From assembly GCA_018340375.1 (NCBI GenBank), contig JAFFJZ010000002.1, positions 10,992,001 to 11,056,000 on the forward strand: a stretch of 64,000 nucleotides of DNA. The letters run 5' to 3'. Positions within the stretch are counted from its first letter, which is position 1. Every line of letters starts with the position of its first letter. This stretch comes from Gonatopus flavifemur. Taxonomy: Eukaryota; Arthropoda; Insecta; Hymenoptera; Dryinidae. The translations under genes were made by a program, and so were the position numbers. Below, piece after piece: positions 1-11,273 of the stretch. A model generated the notes under the pieces. It worked only from the letters and a program-made list of their open reading frames with translations, had not been told where the DNA came from and did no database searches.

Positions 1-85
1 TAGCAACGATACTGATACCACTAAACTTGGAATAGTCATCACAACTATTCAGTATCGTGATGACAGCGATATTTTTTTCTCCGTG
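1..85. repeat. Partial CACGGAGAAA-terminus element, right end
   Basis: The segment ends in TTTTTTTCTCCGTG followed by TA, the mirror image of the TA-CACGGAGAAA terminus seen on several elements in this window. The interior holds repeats around GATACTGATACC and GTATCGTGATG, which fits a motif-array element. The left end lies outside the window. Confidence 0.45.
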
Positions 86-1555
86 TATGGGCGTTAGGCT
101 GGCACAAGACTTATAAAGAAGGGCTAAGCCGAGGTCACCAGGCATGGTGCGGCTTTGAAATGATGACATCAAGTGAGTTCCAATCCAATCCCCACAAACA
201 ATGGTTACTGGCGGTTCAATGGGCCACTGATGATCCTGCAATGCCATTGAAGAGCTGTTACTGGCTAATAGTTTCTACAATCGAGCCCGAACACTGGGAA
301 AAGGGCTTTGATAGCGTATGCCATCAATGGCAAACCCGTACAAAAATTTGTTTTTCAGGGATGTTTGAAGGATGAGCCAAGTATGGCACAACTCATGATC
401 AATGATGGCTCAACGAAGTTGATTTACCGGTCGTCAATTCAAATACAATATTTGAGCCACTGTCAACCATCCTTGCCTCTATGTTGATTGCCCCACCTTG
501 GTTGTCAGCCTTTACTTCCAGCTATATTCTATCGTCAGCATTGGCAGAACCGGAATTTTTGTATGGGTTGTGCTGAATTGCATATCATTTATAGACGAAA
601 ATATCTATCGAGTTTTATAGTCGAATCAATCAAAGCTTATACTGCACCTGCATTAACCTTCAGCCTACAAACAGGGTTAGCGTAACTCAGTAAGTATTTG
701 GAATATGCGGAATTTAAAAAGAGTATGAGTTGCAACGTCTATATTTTCGAAGGGAGCAACTTCAGCATGAACTGATGTATTGGTACGACTCTATTGATGA
801 ATGGAAAAATGCAAGTTTATGTTAAATTTTTTGTGCGAAAAAATAGGTCAATTCAAAGTTTGTAGGCTGAGGGTTAATACCTGAACCCTGATAATAATTC
901 AACCGTTTTCGTTGCACAATTGAAATTCCAACGATCAGCAATAAATACACCATCATTAAAATGATTCTCCAAACTCAATAATTCAGAAAAAATCGCCATC
1001 ACTTAGAATCCCTTGATTTATAAAGAAAGAATTCTGCATTTCATGAATGCGAAATAAAAATATTGATCGAATCACCTTCAGGTACCATCAAATAATGTCG
1101 TGGAATTGAAAAATACTGATGACAAGATATGAAGATCTAGGTTCGAAGGAACGGCAAGGAGGGCTACCAACCAAAATGGTATGTCGCCAAAGTAATAACG
1201 CTCCTTCTGTTGACACGTAATGTCTTTGATCAGATCCCCAAAAGCAGTTTGACGTGCGGTTACATCTCTTTTCTTGAGACAATAACCAATAACCTGCCGC
1301 ACGTGTTACCTATGCTGTGTTACCCTCAATTTTCCAAATCTCAGGCAATTATTTTCTCATGATTTGCACTTAAAATCTCTATCATTCGCGGTAACTGAAT
1401 TTTTATGATTTCGATCAATTCATACATATCGGGGGTGTCAGAATTTACTGGAAAAACTCCACAGGAGTCATTCTGCAGTCAAAATACGATAATTTTCTGT
1501 ATTGGAAAATTATAAGCATCTTCAGATTTTTTTTCGAATTCAAATCACTTGAAAG
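86..1555. other. No gene recognised
   Basis: Only short ORFs of 60-75 codons occur, on both strands, with no recognisable domain. No clear repeat boundary was seen. The first 350 bases contain GGC-rich words such as GCTGGCACAAG that loosely resemble the 37158/47938 element family, but no alignment could be made by eye. Confidence 0.4.
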
Positions 1556-1850
1556 CATTGTGCAGTACATAATTGAGCCCAACACCATTCGCTAAGTTGC
1601 AGAACGGCGGATCTCTGGAAGAAAATTCAACTATCCTGGCTTTCTTTGTTTGGGAGCCAGGGATGATTTAGAGTTGCTGGATTGATTGGTGGGGAGCCCC
1701 AAAATTTGAATTGAATAATCGTAGGATACTTCAATTTTTTCTCCAGAGCTCCACCATTCTCTAACTGAACGCTTCGGAGCGATTTTGATTCTCAAAAAAA
1801 TCTGAAAGTGTTTATATCTCAAAAACTAAGGAATTCTGAGATACCTGGTA
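1556..1850. repeat. Diverged copy of the 32864-33367 foldback family
   Basis: The stretch from about 1575 (TTGAGCCCAACACCATTC) through 1665 matches the left arm of the foldback at 32864 (TTGAGCTCAACACCATTC) word for word over roughly 90 bases, with substitutions. Words such as CTCAAAAACTAAG near 1820 match the other arm. No complete terminal repeats were found, so the copy is old or truncated. Confidence 0.5.
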
Positions 1851-3639
1851 CATTTTTCGAATTCATCATCAAACAGAGTATTGACATTCTTCATCTCTTG
1901 TTAATAGACATTCATACCGATGAAATTGTTCAGTTCGCTCTTATACGGTACATCCCTTCGATCGTTGTTCGAGAAATCTCAACGCATTCGTTGCATGGAC
2001 TTTGATAAATCAAATGATCATCATGAAATACGTGAGCAATCAACGGTGTTTCTACATTTGGAATAGATTTTTCACTCCGAGCGGTAGAGAAATTCATTTC
2101 CGGTTTTGGTTCTCATTCAATTCCTTATCCATGTTTGTCACGCAGAGGACGTGAGCTGTTGAGCGCGGATGGTTAGCATCACAAGACCCACGCTTGGACA
2201 AAAGAGACACTGGAAAGTGCACCCAGAGGAAACAAATTCCAGACCCACGACAGAAGTTTCGTGTCCCGCCACTTTAGGAGATTACCACTTTGTTCCCTAA
2301 GGAACAAAAGTCTCATAGAATACCACAGACGCAAATTCGATCAATTACCCAATTCAGAAAGTGAAGGTAACTGTCCTGTGATAGAACGAAGAATCAATGC
2401 GATCGTTTGATGAAGAATAGATTCGCATACGAATAGTTCTTCGATCACGCAAATGTTGTTTCGAAGATACATTTCTTTCTTTACGAAAATGTGAATGAAA
2501 ATTGTTCTTGGTCTTTTTGTTTCTATATCTGGAGATGTTGTTGTATTCTATTTAGACGTGATTCGCACTCAAGAGGAGCCGGTAGTCTGGCATCCGTAAA
2601 TTTGTCGGGTTTTCAGGATTTTTTTCTTTTTAATCCAAATAATGCACAATACACCAAAAAAAAAATGGATATCAAAATAAAAGTATCCCTCTTATTTTGA
2701 TGCAACTTCTTCTCTAAAATATGGTATAAAAAGTATTCCTCTCCATCTGAGAGGATTAGTCTTTGTGTGGAAGAATTTTCATTCGTTCGTTATTCGTTCA
2801 TTAAACAAAAGTGAAATATCTCTTCTGATTAAAAGGGATTTTTTCTCTCATTTCCAATTTCATTTTTTCCTTGGTGTAGTATGTAACTTGACATGTTGAT
2901 ATGTTGAATGACTTCGAAAGTACACAAAAATATTATTCTTGAAGAAAAAAGAATTTTCAATAGGTTCAAACTCATTTATCTCGAAACTACTTTTTTCTGC
3001 ACGGTGTTGTGTAGGAGAATAAAAAACTACTCGACCGATTCGTCTCAAATCTCAGCATGTAATTCAGTACACCAGTGGCTGTCGCAGGAGCTAGGATGAA
3101 GTTTTTACCTTGAATACTTCTTATTTTCTGCATACGAAAAATGATGAAAAAATGGTCTGTTTTCGGAAGATAAATTTCAACGACGCGCCATTTTGTCAAT
3201 TTTTGAATTCTTTTGTTGATCCTAGTTCAAGCGATAACCACACTCACACTGATCACGAATTCATTTGGTTTTTGTTTCCAAATAAGTAAAAGAGGTAAAA
3301 CTCACAACACCGGCCAGGTTTATTTTTTTAAGGCGGGAAACTTCGGCCTCATTCTTAAACCAATTAAAAAAGTTTTTTTCTTGAAGAATAATATTTTTGT
3401 ATATTGTGAAATTTATGGATGCTAGACCACCTGGTCCCCATAATTTATATTTGTTTATATGAAGGGATATGGTGACAATATTACGAACTTTTGTATTCGC
3501 AGAGAATGTATTTGTAGTATCTGCCATTCAGTTGTCGCTTCTGCTTCTTTAATCTGTGTTTTATAGGCATTTTTCCTGTTTACACTTGTCGATTAATTTT
3601 CATGAATTGAATCCCCAACAGAACCTGGAATCTGTGTAC
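1851..3639. other. No gene recognised; transposon-like debris at about 2860-3430
   Basis: Overlapping short ORFs occur on both strands between 2860 and 3527 and share no domain. The tract holds inverted words such as TATTCTTGAAGAA repeated near 2935 and 3378, which suggests a decayed inverted-repeat element, but the ends are unclear. Nothing is seen at 1851-2850. Confidence 0.35.
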
Positions 3640-3756
3640 ATCCAGGAAACGTCCAAATACGTCTCCCAGACGTCCTGTGGAGCTTCCAATGTCCTTTGGA
3701 TGTTGAGCTCTGGATATTTGAACCTCCGAAGGTCATCTATTTGGACGTTCCCTGGA
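3640..3756. repeat. Small inverted-repeat element with GGACGTCC-like units
   Basis: The left end ATCCAGGAAACGTCCAAATA pairs with the right end, whose reverse complement reads CGTCCAGGGAACGTCCAAAT. The interior repeats ACGTC/GACGT words. It belongs to the class of short elements whose interior is an array of one short word. Confidence 0.5.
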
Positions 3757-3816
3757 CGAGCGCAGATTTTGGTTCTTCTACATTGAAGTACATAGTATTA
3801 GCTATTGCGCAATAAC

Positions 3817-4811
3817 TCAATATTTTGTCCAATCACCCTCATTACTAATTATGGCTGTGCATCTCCTTTCCATACTTTCGACGAGGTCTTCTGCGTGTTC
3901 GTTAGGTAAAGTTCGCCATATCTTGATTTGAAAACACAGTTGCTTAACTGTATACACTGGCTTTCCTCTGAGTTTCATCTTCATGTAAGACCACACATTT
4001 TCAATGAGATAAGCATCTGGAGACATTGCCGGCAACTCCATTGTAGTAATGTTATTTTCTTGTTTCCACGCAGTACACAATTTACTGCGATGTTTGGGAT
4101 TATTGTCTTCTTGCAGCACCCAATTTGTTCTGTCAGACCCAAAAAACTTCTCAGCAGACTTCAGTAAACATTTCTGGTAGATGGTACACATTTTGATAGC
4201 ATTCAAATTGTCCGTAAATAGATAGAGGCCACCAAAACCACGTTCACAAAAACATCCCCAAACATGGACTTTTACAGGGTGTTTTACTGTGCGCTGAAGA
4301 AGTTTATTGTCAATTGTCGACCATGCTTTCGATAAGGAAGACCATGCCCAGAAGGAAGATTCATCCGTGAAGATAACATTAGCCCAATCTCGATTCAAAT
4401 TTTTCTTTGCCCACGTTAGTCGGGTTTCCACGTGCTTCTCTGATAATAAAGGTTTCCGCAAAGTTGATCGAAAAGACACGTTTCTCTCACGCAAACGATT
4501 TCTAATTGCATTCAAAGAAACGTGAATCCCTTTTTTGCGAAGTTTACTTGGGCACAGCGCAATGAAAGGGCCGGCTTGTTTTGAAAAAGTTGTAGGATTG
4601 CTTTATCTTCTTTACTTGTTGTCACGCGATTAAGTCCCCTCTCCGGCAGATCGTCTACATTTCCAACCTCTATGTACCGCTTCGCCCACTTTTTAATAAA
4701 TGCTTCTGACTTCCGAATACATTTTGCAGCCGTCTTATAAGTCAGTTTCGGGCCTTTTGCATGATGTATTGAAAAGACTGCCTCGTGTCGCTTAAAGTAT
4801 TTGGCACTCAT
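3817..4811 (-). pseudogene. Tc1-like transposase (DD34E) with one frameshift
   Basis: Encodes a cut-and-paste transposase that binds inverted repeats and integrates at TA. Reading right to left, the first frame starts at ATG 4811 (MSAKYFKRHEAVF) and carries the helix-turn-helix half, with TAAKCIRKSEAFIKKWAKRY and DLPERG. It stops just after a six-A run at 4531-4536. The second frame carries the catalytic half: D in FTDESSFW, D in QEDNNPKH and, after 34 residues, E in LIENVW. The usual SPDLNPIE is SPDAYLIE here. The two halves join by a single -1 step in the A-run, giving about 331 residues, close to the usual 340. There are no other stops, so the copy is young or the break is an assembly error. 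Only a possible right end (TGAACAGACTG-TA at 4971) was noticed, with no matching left repeat. Confidence 0.88.
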
Positions 4812-5013
4812 TGTGAAAACTCGAAATTCACTGATATGAGAAACACTCTGTGCTGGGAAACTATATATTGTGCAAAACATTGAAGAATCAACTTTCAAAC
4901 GAATTACGATAGATGGCACTACGGTATGTTCTAAATAAATGACGCCGGTTACGTTCTTGTTGAACAGACTGTATTTTGCCATTTTTCACACAATATACGT
5001 TTTAATTCAACCC

Positions 5014-5225
5014 TCAGTTACCCCTCGGGGGTTTAAAGGGAACCAGAGGTTTTTGAAAATGTGATCTTCCGTTCATAGGGGTGAAGAGAGACGATTTGAA
5101 ACAAGAACAAAGATCGAGTTCAAGAACCATACTACATTCTTGATCATGGAAACAGCTTAATTCAATTGATTGCAAATCACAACGAAAGGTTAACGGGAAC
5201 ATGCGAATATATGTGGGGTAACTGA
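5014..5225. repeat. Short inverted-repeat element, ends TCAGTTACCCC
   Basis: An 11-base inverted repeat, TCAGTTACCCC at 5014-5024 and GGGGTAACTGA at 5215-5225, bounds 212 bp. The pairing extends weakly inward (GGGAACC and GTTAACGGGAAC). It holds no ORF of note. Target duplication is not evident. Confidence 0.4.
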
Positions 5226-6124
5226 AGGTTGGAAATATTCTTCACACATCTAATAATAATAATTCTTCGCTGATGTATATATATCAATGCATTATTGATC
5301 CCGATATCGGCACATGATCAATACATATTCATGTGAAAATTACGAAATGGCGAATATTTGAAATTTGTTGATCAATAATACTGTAGTAATTTATCCGAAT
5401 CCAAGTCCCATCAATATTCGATCAACCTCACACATTCGATTCCAATGAAATCTATACACGTTTGAAAAGCAAATACATTTTGACCGTAGGAAATAATGAC
5501 GGACAATTGATTTATTGAGAATAATTTATAAATCACTTTAGCAGAACGAAGATATCACGATACGAAATTATTGTCCATTTTTCGATACCCAACCGGATAT
5601 TCGAGGAAAAAGAAACACTTCGGTGGTGGATACTTTCCCGATGTACGATTAATCGAAAAACAATACCTTCCCTTGCGAACGTTCATTGATCACTATGCCG
5701 GGGAAAAACGAGCTGAAAGAAATTTGTAGTCAAAGGACACTTTCATCAGGAATCCGGTTCCGCTGGAATTGTCTGAATCTATGACACGTTGCAGTTCTGA
5801 ATCCCCTGATGACCAAATAATTCCCTCGAAATCGAATTCTCATTCAAAGCGTGCAGTGCCCTTTACCATGGGATTATGGCAATCGGAAGACGGACTGACT
5901 TTCTGATAGAATTTGTTACGAAACATTGAAAATTTCATGTGAGTTTTGTTGTTACGTGTGGCAGTAAAGTTTATCAAAATGTCAGTCTCCTGTTCTTTGA
6001 TTGTATCTACTGTATGCTGGGGTATCGAGTTAGTCAGATATCATACGGATAGCGAATGCTTTACTCCAAGAGATCCAATGTTACATAGGAATATTATTTC
6101 ATTGAATCAATCACTTTGTAATTA
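5226..6124. other. No recognised gene; small ORF from ATG 5979
   Basis: An ORF opens at ATG 5979 (MSVSCSLIVSTVCWG, mildly hydrophobic) and runs to 6329, but its second half lies inside the inverted-repeat element starting at 6125. Any real coding would therefore be confined to about 50 codons. It was not recognised. Confidence 0.2.
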
Positions 6125-6493
6125 CACTGTAAAAAATATTTGTGAACTCCCAGATTATTTGAGAATCCACAAATTTTCAACTTTAAAAAGAATTCTTGTC
6201 AACGGACAAAAATTGTTTGAGATTTTACCAAAATTGTTTGTGAATTTATTGAGAATTGATGTTCTTGAAGTTGAAATTTTGATGAACCATTGTTATTTTC
6301 TATTTCGGATTAACTCCTTGGAACTGTAAACATCTTTCAAAGAATCTTCTGCAAGATTTTTGGTCTCCAACAGCTGGATATTGTGTTGTTCGAGCATTAA
6401 TTTGTTTCAATAAACGATTCGAATTTCAGCAACGTGAAAATTGTTTGGTAAAAAAACTCCCGGACTTTTTTTGAAAGTGTATTTTTTACAGTG
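6125..6493. mobile_element. MITE, TIR CACTGTAAAAAATA, TA duplication
   Basis: CACTGTAAAAAATA at the left end is matched by TATTTTTTACAGTG at the right, giving a perfect 14-base inverted repeat. TA flanks both ends (6123-6124 and 6494-6495). The interior has AAAATTGTTTG and CCACAAATTTTC words and no transposase. Confidence 0.75.
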
Positions 6494-7329
6494 TATGTTT
6501 GGAAATGCACAAGAATAAATTTTCTTGGCAGAAGAACTTCATCCATCTATTGAAATTGAAATTATTACTTCAAAATATAAACCAAGGTTGCAGATACACG
6601 TATACGGTGTTTATATTATTGTTATACTCATCGATCAGAAACAATGCCGCAGTGTTACGCAAGATTCTACAGACATGATTCATACATCCTTAGGTATTAC
6701 AGTACATATTTACGTACATACATACTATGTGTAGATCACTATTCTACCCCCTGTTCTGTACGTATGCATCTTCGTATGTACATTTAGGTTTTCACATGCA
6801 TTAAATAATTATGATAGAACAGGAATTTTGCACTCACCGCACATCAGAATAATGCTCGAATGTACTGTAATAATTCAGACTATAAAATTGATGTTAACAA
6901 TGATGACATTGTGAATAAGAGAATGAATATCCTAATTCATTTAATGAACATGGTAATGAGCACATCATCAACCTCTCAAGTCATTGAACTCTTCATTCCA
7001 GTATTTTCTATTCTAAAGATTACACTTTTCGAGATTTTTTTTTCAACTTGGAATTCCATATGGATGAGATGGAATAAATGGAGAAAGAAGCATAACAGGT
7101 CTTCCGACTGAATATAGTTTCTCCACTGCACATCTGGGCACAATTTACATTGTGTCGTATATCACCCCAGGATATGGTACTATTACTTAAGTTGTATTCT
7201 CATCGTATTCATCATTTTAAACGATTCTAATAGAAAAAAAAGTGGTTCAGGGGATCGTATTTATATATTTTTCTCTTTCCTTCAATTATTATGAATGAAA
7301 ATCAATAGAGGGTGAATGCATCAATTAGG
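6494..7329. other. No gene recognised
   Basis: AT-rich sequence with ORFs of 69 and 83 codons (6525-6734 and 6860-7111) that show no domain and no splice context. A cluster of TACATACGTA-like words lies near 6700-6790. Confidence 0.3.
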
Positions 7330-7573
7330 CACTGAAAAAGAAATTTTCTACAACCAAATAAATAGTTCATTTGTCCTCTCTTTATAGAACATTTCTTAGA
7401 ATTTATGAAATTTTTCATCGAATCAAATAATGGAATGCTTGCCCCAAATAAATTGGTCCTCTAAATGAATAATTTATTCGCCACAAGTGATCAGTTCTTG
7501 CATCTAATTGAATATTCAATTCCGACAAATAAATATTTTATAGAGAGACGACGAATGAATATTTTTTCCAGTG
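7330..7573. mobile_element. MITE, copy 1 of the family also at 45810-46056
   Basis: Begins CACTGAAAAAGAAATTTTCT and ends ATATTTTTTCCAGTG. It aligns nearly end to end with the reverse complement of 45810-46056, sharing CAACCAAATAAATAGTT, TTTGTCCTCTCT and TGGAATGCTTGCC. ATTTATTTGT-type words recur inside. No TA pair flanks this copy (GG and TG). Confidence 0.7.
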
Positions 7574-8108
7574 TGTCACTGATCATTTATGACATACCTT
7601 CTGATCAAAAATTACCCGGAATCCTCTATTCAAACAAACCGCGCTTGAGATATTGTCGGAATCTTTTGTTTCCCATGTTATTTCATCTGTTATTTAGTGC
7701 TCAAATGTCTGTTTGCGCCTCATTCGTCAGGAGTTAGTGCGTGTGGCCTTGTAAACGAGTCAGTGTTTGTTGTGTTCTGCGAATTTCGCAATGTCGAATT
7801 TGGTTGAGCAAAGAGTTTGTCTAAAATTTTGTGTTTTTAACAAAATTTCATGTGCGGAAGCGTTGAAGATGTCAACAGAAACCTACGGGGACTCGAGGTC
7901 GTCGAAAACACAAGCGTACGAGTGGTACAAACAGTTTAAAGTAGGTCGTATTGTGGTTGATAATTTGCCTCGTTCCGGTCGTCCATCCACCAGTATCACT
8001 GACGAAAATATTGATAAAATCAAAGAAATCGTCCTCGCAAATCGTCGTGTGAGTATTAGGGAGATAGCATGCGATCTTGGTGTCTCTGATGCACAATATT
8101 TTGGCCAT

Positions 8109-9300
8109 CCCTGGTGAAATTAGAACGTGCTTGAAACAACGTAAGAGCGTGCAATAAAGGGATAGGAGCATTTGTGAGAAGTTTTAGCCGCCAAATGACC
8201 TCATGTCAAATTTCTGCAAGCGTGCTATCACTCTTCATTAAACATCCATCGCACCCTTTTCACTGGACACTCTTCTACAACTCTTTAGTAACTGTTTCCT
8301 GACGTTTTCCACACGCTTATAGGATTTTTTTGTGCATTTGTTTTAGATGACAGACAATTATGCTCTTTTGAGGTTATTTCATACTTTTCATACCAGTTGT
8401 TTAGCTAATGAGTTTCATTCATATTTAAGATACAATTAAGGATATACCAATTCCTAAACAATTATCCTGCTGAATCATCGAACTGTAAAACACTCCTTCT
8501 CTTTGGCATATTGAAGATAATAAAACTATTTTACACATGTAATTATTACATGTAAGATTGGAATTGATTTGTGAATTTTCAGTTTGGAGAATTGTTTTCA
8601 TTTTATGCAAAATTTTGAATTTATGAAACATTCTAAATCGTCTTTCATGTGTTCTCAAATGGTCGATTTTTGAGGTTATTCTTCCCACTGTACTTGATTT
8701 CGAAGTACATATTCATACTAAACATTATGCATTAGAGTTCCTTTGATTTCTTTATAAAATTGGGTAATTTTTTTGAAAGCGCGGATGGAAAATTAAACAT
8801 CTTATGACGCTTGTAAAACAGGCCGGAGCACGTTTCCTTGAATATTGGAAACACGCACGACCCTGGTGAAAATAAAGCGTGCATTTGGAGCGTCGCATAG
8901 GAGTGTTATTACCGTCACATGAGAGTGTATTGAGAGTCAATTGGCGCAGTTGAGCGTGGATCGAGCGTGAGGAAAAGTGTTCATGCACGCTGTACTCACG
9001 CTTATATTGAAGTAAGCGTGCATTGAACGTATATTGGCCAGAATCACGTTATTGGTACGCTGTTTGAACTTTATGTGCACACCGTTTTTTCGCCAGGGAA
9101 GCAGGCTTCTAGGTTCTTCACATAACTCTTCATTATCATTTTCTATAATTGAAATAGAACGCTTTGATACATAATCTACACCCGCCAAATGACACTTTCA
9201 AAACGCTTCTACTATTTTTTATTGACCCTTTGATTACTCTCACAGCACTCTCTAACAACCTTTTCGTAACTCTTTCCAGCACGCTTCATTTTCACCAGGG
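8109..9300. mobile_element. Composite insertion with CCCTGGTGAAA ends, inside the mariner
   Basis: Begins CCCTGGTGAAAT and ends ATTTTCACCAGGG. It is flanked by AT on both sides (8107-8108 and 9301-9302), and the mariner frame continues across it. AGCGTGC-type words (GAGCGTGC, AAGCGTGC, CACGCTT) recur near both ends and around 8861-9098. The words AACTCTTT.GTAACT occur near both 8280 and 9265, so the block may hold several nested or joined copies. No transposase ORF was recognised. Confidence 0.75.
8861..9098. mobile_element. Inner CCCTGGTGAAAA MITE
   Basis: Starts CCCTGGTGAAAATAAAGCGT and ends TTTTTTCGCCAGGG, with ends like the enclosing insertion. It is 238 bp and packed with AGCGTG/CACGCT words, which may act as subterminal binding motifs. 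It appears to be a second copy of the family inside the first. Confidence 0.6.
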
Positions 9301-10081
9301 ATGACACGAGTTGAGGCACGGCCTGTGCCGAGAGTGAATTTGTTGCAGAAACAGCATCGCATTGATGTTGCTGAAGGAATGCTTTCTTTGGGCCAAAATG
9401 TTATCGAAGGCATCATTACCGGCGACGAAAAATGGGTCTATGAATATGACATCGAAACTAACCAACAATCATCGGAATGGCGCTTTTCGGACGAGTCAAA
9501 ACCTAAAAAACCGCGACAAAGTCGATCTAAAATCAAGGTTTTGTTGACTGTTTTCTTTGATTGCCGTGGTGTGGTCCACTCCGAATTTCTCCCACCAGGT
9601 CAGACAATGAATGAAGAATATCACGTGAGCGTATTGAAGCGTTTGAGGGAAAACATTTGTCGCAAGAGACCAGAATTGTGGAGAGATAACTCGTAGTTTC
9701 TTTATCAGGATAACGCACCGGCACACACACCTCATCTTGTACGCGATTATTTGACTAAAAACAATGTTCATACCGTTCCTCAAGCTCCGTATTCACCTGA
9801 TATGGCTTTTTGTGATTTTTTCCTATTACCACAACTCAATTTACCACTTCGCGGAAAGCGTTCTGAGACGATTGAGGCAATAAAGTACAATTCGCAGAAG
9901 GAACTGAAGGCGATTCCGAAATCGGCCTATGCAAAATGTTTTGAAGATTGGAAGAAGCGTTGGAATATGTTAATTGCTTGCAATGGAGATCACTTCGAAG
10001 GAAATAAAGTGAATATCGATGAATAATTGAACCGTTTCCGTTTCATTAAGAAGTTCCGGGTACTTTTCAGATCAGAAAATA

Positions 10082-11022
10082 TATAACCTTATGAAAGTAT
10101 TACAGTCATTCATAGTAAATGAATGAGCAACATTGACTCAAATTGACATATATTTGATATTGAAATTCACATATTCACATAAAATCCAATATATCTTGGT
10201 AACATTAAATCGAAGAGAACGATTGAGAAAGAGAAAGAAAGGTCAAATTAGATATAAATCTATTAGTACTCATCGAGTACAAATCCAAGCTATGTCCAAC
10301 GAAGTGCATGGGATGAATTGGATGTAACAGCCTTTGTTTCACTTCGGAAGGCCCTGTCTTGTTATCCCATAATCAACGGACAGTAATGATTTTTCCAATA
10401 TAATGAACAATCGTTATTTCATATTATATATCCTTTATTCGTATTTATTCCATGTTATGGCCATCAATATCAGTGCATATTATAAGTTCTTACCAAAAGG
10501 TTAGCTTTGGGAAAACACGATCAGTTCTCAAACGTAAAAACAGTTAGTTCTTAGAAAATGACCTAATTTTTAGTGAAATTTTTTCCTCTTTCTTTTTCTT
10601 GTTTTTAATCGAGGGCCCAATATTGCCCTTCCTGGTTGAACGAACCGATTGATTCTCGCCAAATCTGATTGAATCTTGCACAATGTTCTGACTAAATCCC
10701 ATTGAATTTAATTTCGTCAGATTCTATGGATTTTTTCAACAAGGGCTGTCACAGAATAAGTCTTTTGCCTAATATCAAGAAGTATGGCGAGTTCAGAAGC
10801 GATATTGATTCTAAAAAAATAAGACTTCATGCCAAAAGTAAAATTAAGGAAGTACTTGTCACACAAATGTTTTCCTTTTTTTTTAAAATTGAGTGCTCAG
10901 TGTTTCGATTAGTTCTTAAATTTTCTTAAAATTTGCCCTGATCAATATCCCTTTGTTCTATTATTCTTATAAAAGCCGAATGATCTTTTGACGTGATTTT
11001 TTTTCTTTGTCCTGCAAAACTA
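10082..11022. other. No gene recognised
   Basis: Short ORFs only (60-90 codons), none with a domain. No repeat boundary was seen. Confidence 0.35.
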
Positions 11023-11273
11023 CACGGAAAAAAGAAAACAACAATGGTTACTGTGAATCGCAGTAATTCATTGAAAAATAATAAAAAATCAAATTCACGC
11101 CGCTCATTACTGCGTCTCCCAGTAACCGTTAATGTCCAAGCAGCATTCACGAATTTAACTGCAGCACACATCACTGTGATCACGCTAACCTCTATCATCC
11201 AAGCGTGTTTTCATTTGTTTTTCAACTGATTGCTGTTATGGACAGTAACCAGTGCTGTTTTCTTCTTTCCGTG
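11023..11273. mobile_element. MITE, TIR CACGGAAAAAAGAAAACA, TA duplication
   Basis: The left end CACGGAAAAAAGAAAACAAC matches the reverse complement of the right end, CACGGAAAGAAGAAAACAGC. Both arms continue with TGGTTACTGT. TA flanks both ends (11021-11022 and 11274-11275). CAGTAAC/GTTACTG words recur inside. The 78-codon ORFs across it are by-products of the inverted repeat. Confidence 0.8.

Larger units (their letters stand above)
7791..10026 (+). pseudogene. Mariner transposase (DD34D), split and with a nonsense codon
   Basis: Starts at ATG 7791 (MSNLVEQRVCLKFCV). The N-terminal half has the HTH_48-type DNA-binding region (YEWYKQFKVGR, LPRSGRPST) and a second helix-turn-helix (NRRVSIREIACDLGVS) up to 8108. 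The catalytic half resumes at 9301 with the first D in TGDEKWVYEYD, the second in QDNAPAH and the third, 34 residues on, in YSPDMAFCDFF, ending NVDE at 10026. Three defects are visible: the 1,192-bp insertion, a short deletion beside it (a few residues of the usual DVLG stretch are missing) and TAG at 9694-9696, where related proteins have W. Frame is kept across the insertion. This cannot make an active enzyme, but its repeats might still be mobilised. Confidence 0.92.
7597..10079 (+). mobile_element. Mariner element, interrupted
   Basis: The left end CCTTCTGATCAAAAATTACC pairs with the right end, whose reverse complement reads TTTTCTGATCTGAAAAGTAC; the pairing continues through CCGGAA. TA flanks both sides (7595-7596 and 10080-10081). 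Without the insertion at 8109-9300 the element is 1,291 bp, the usual mariner size. The transposase lies in the forward direction and is defective. Confidence 0.9.

Noticed and set aside
2860..3527. Four overlapping ORFs of 62-88 codons
   Set aside because: No domain, mutually overlapping frames and repeat-like content.
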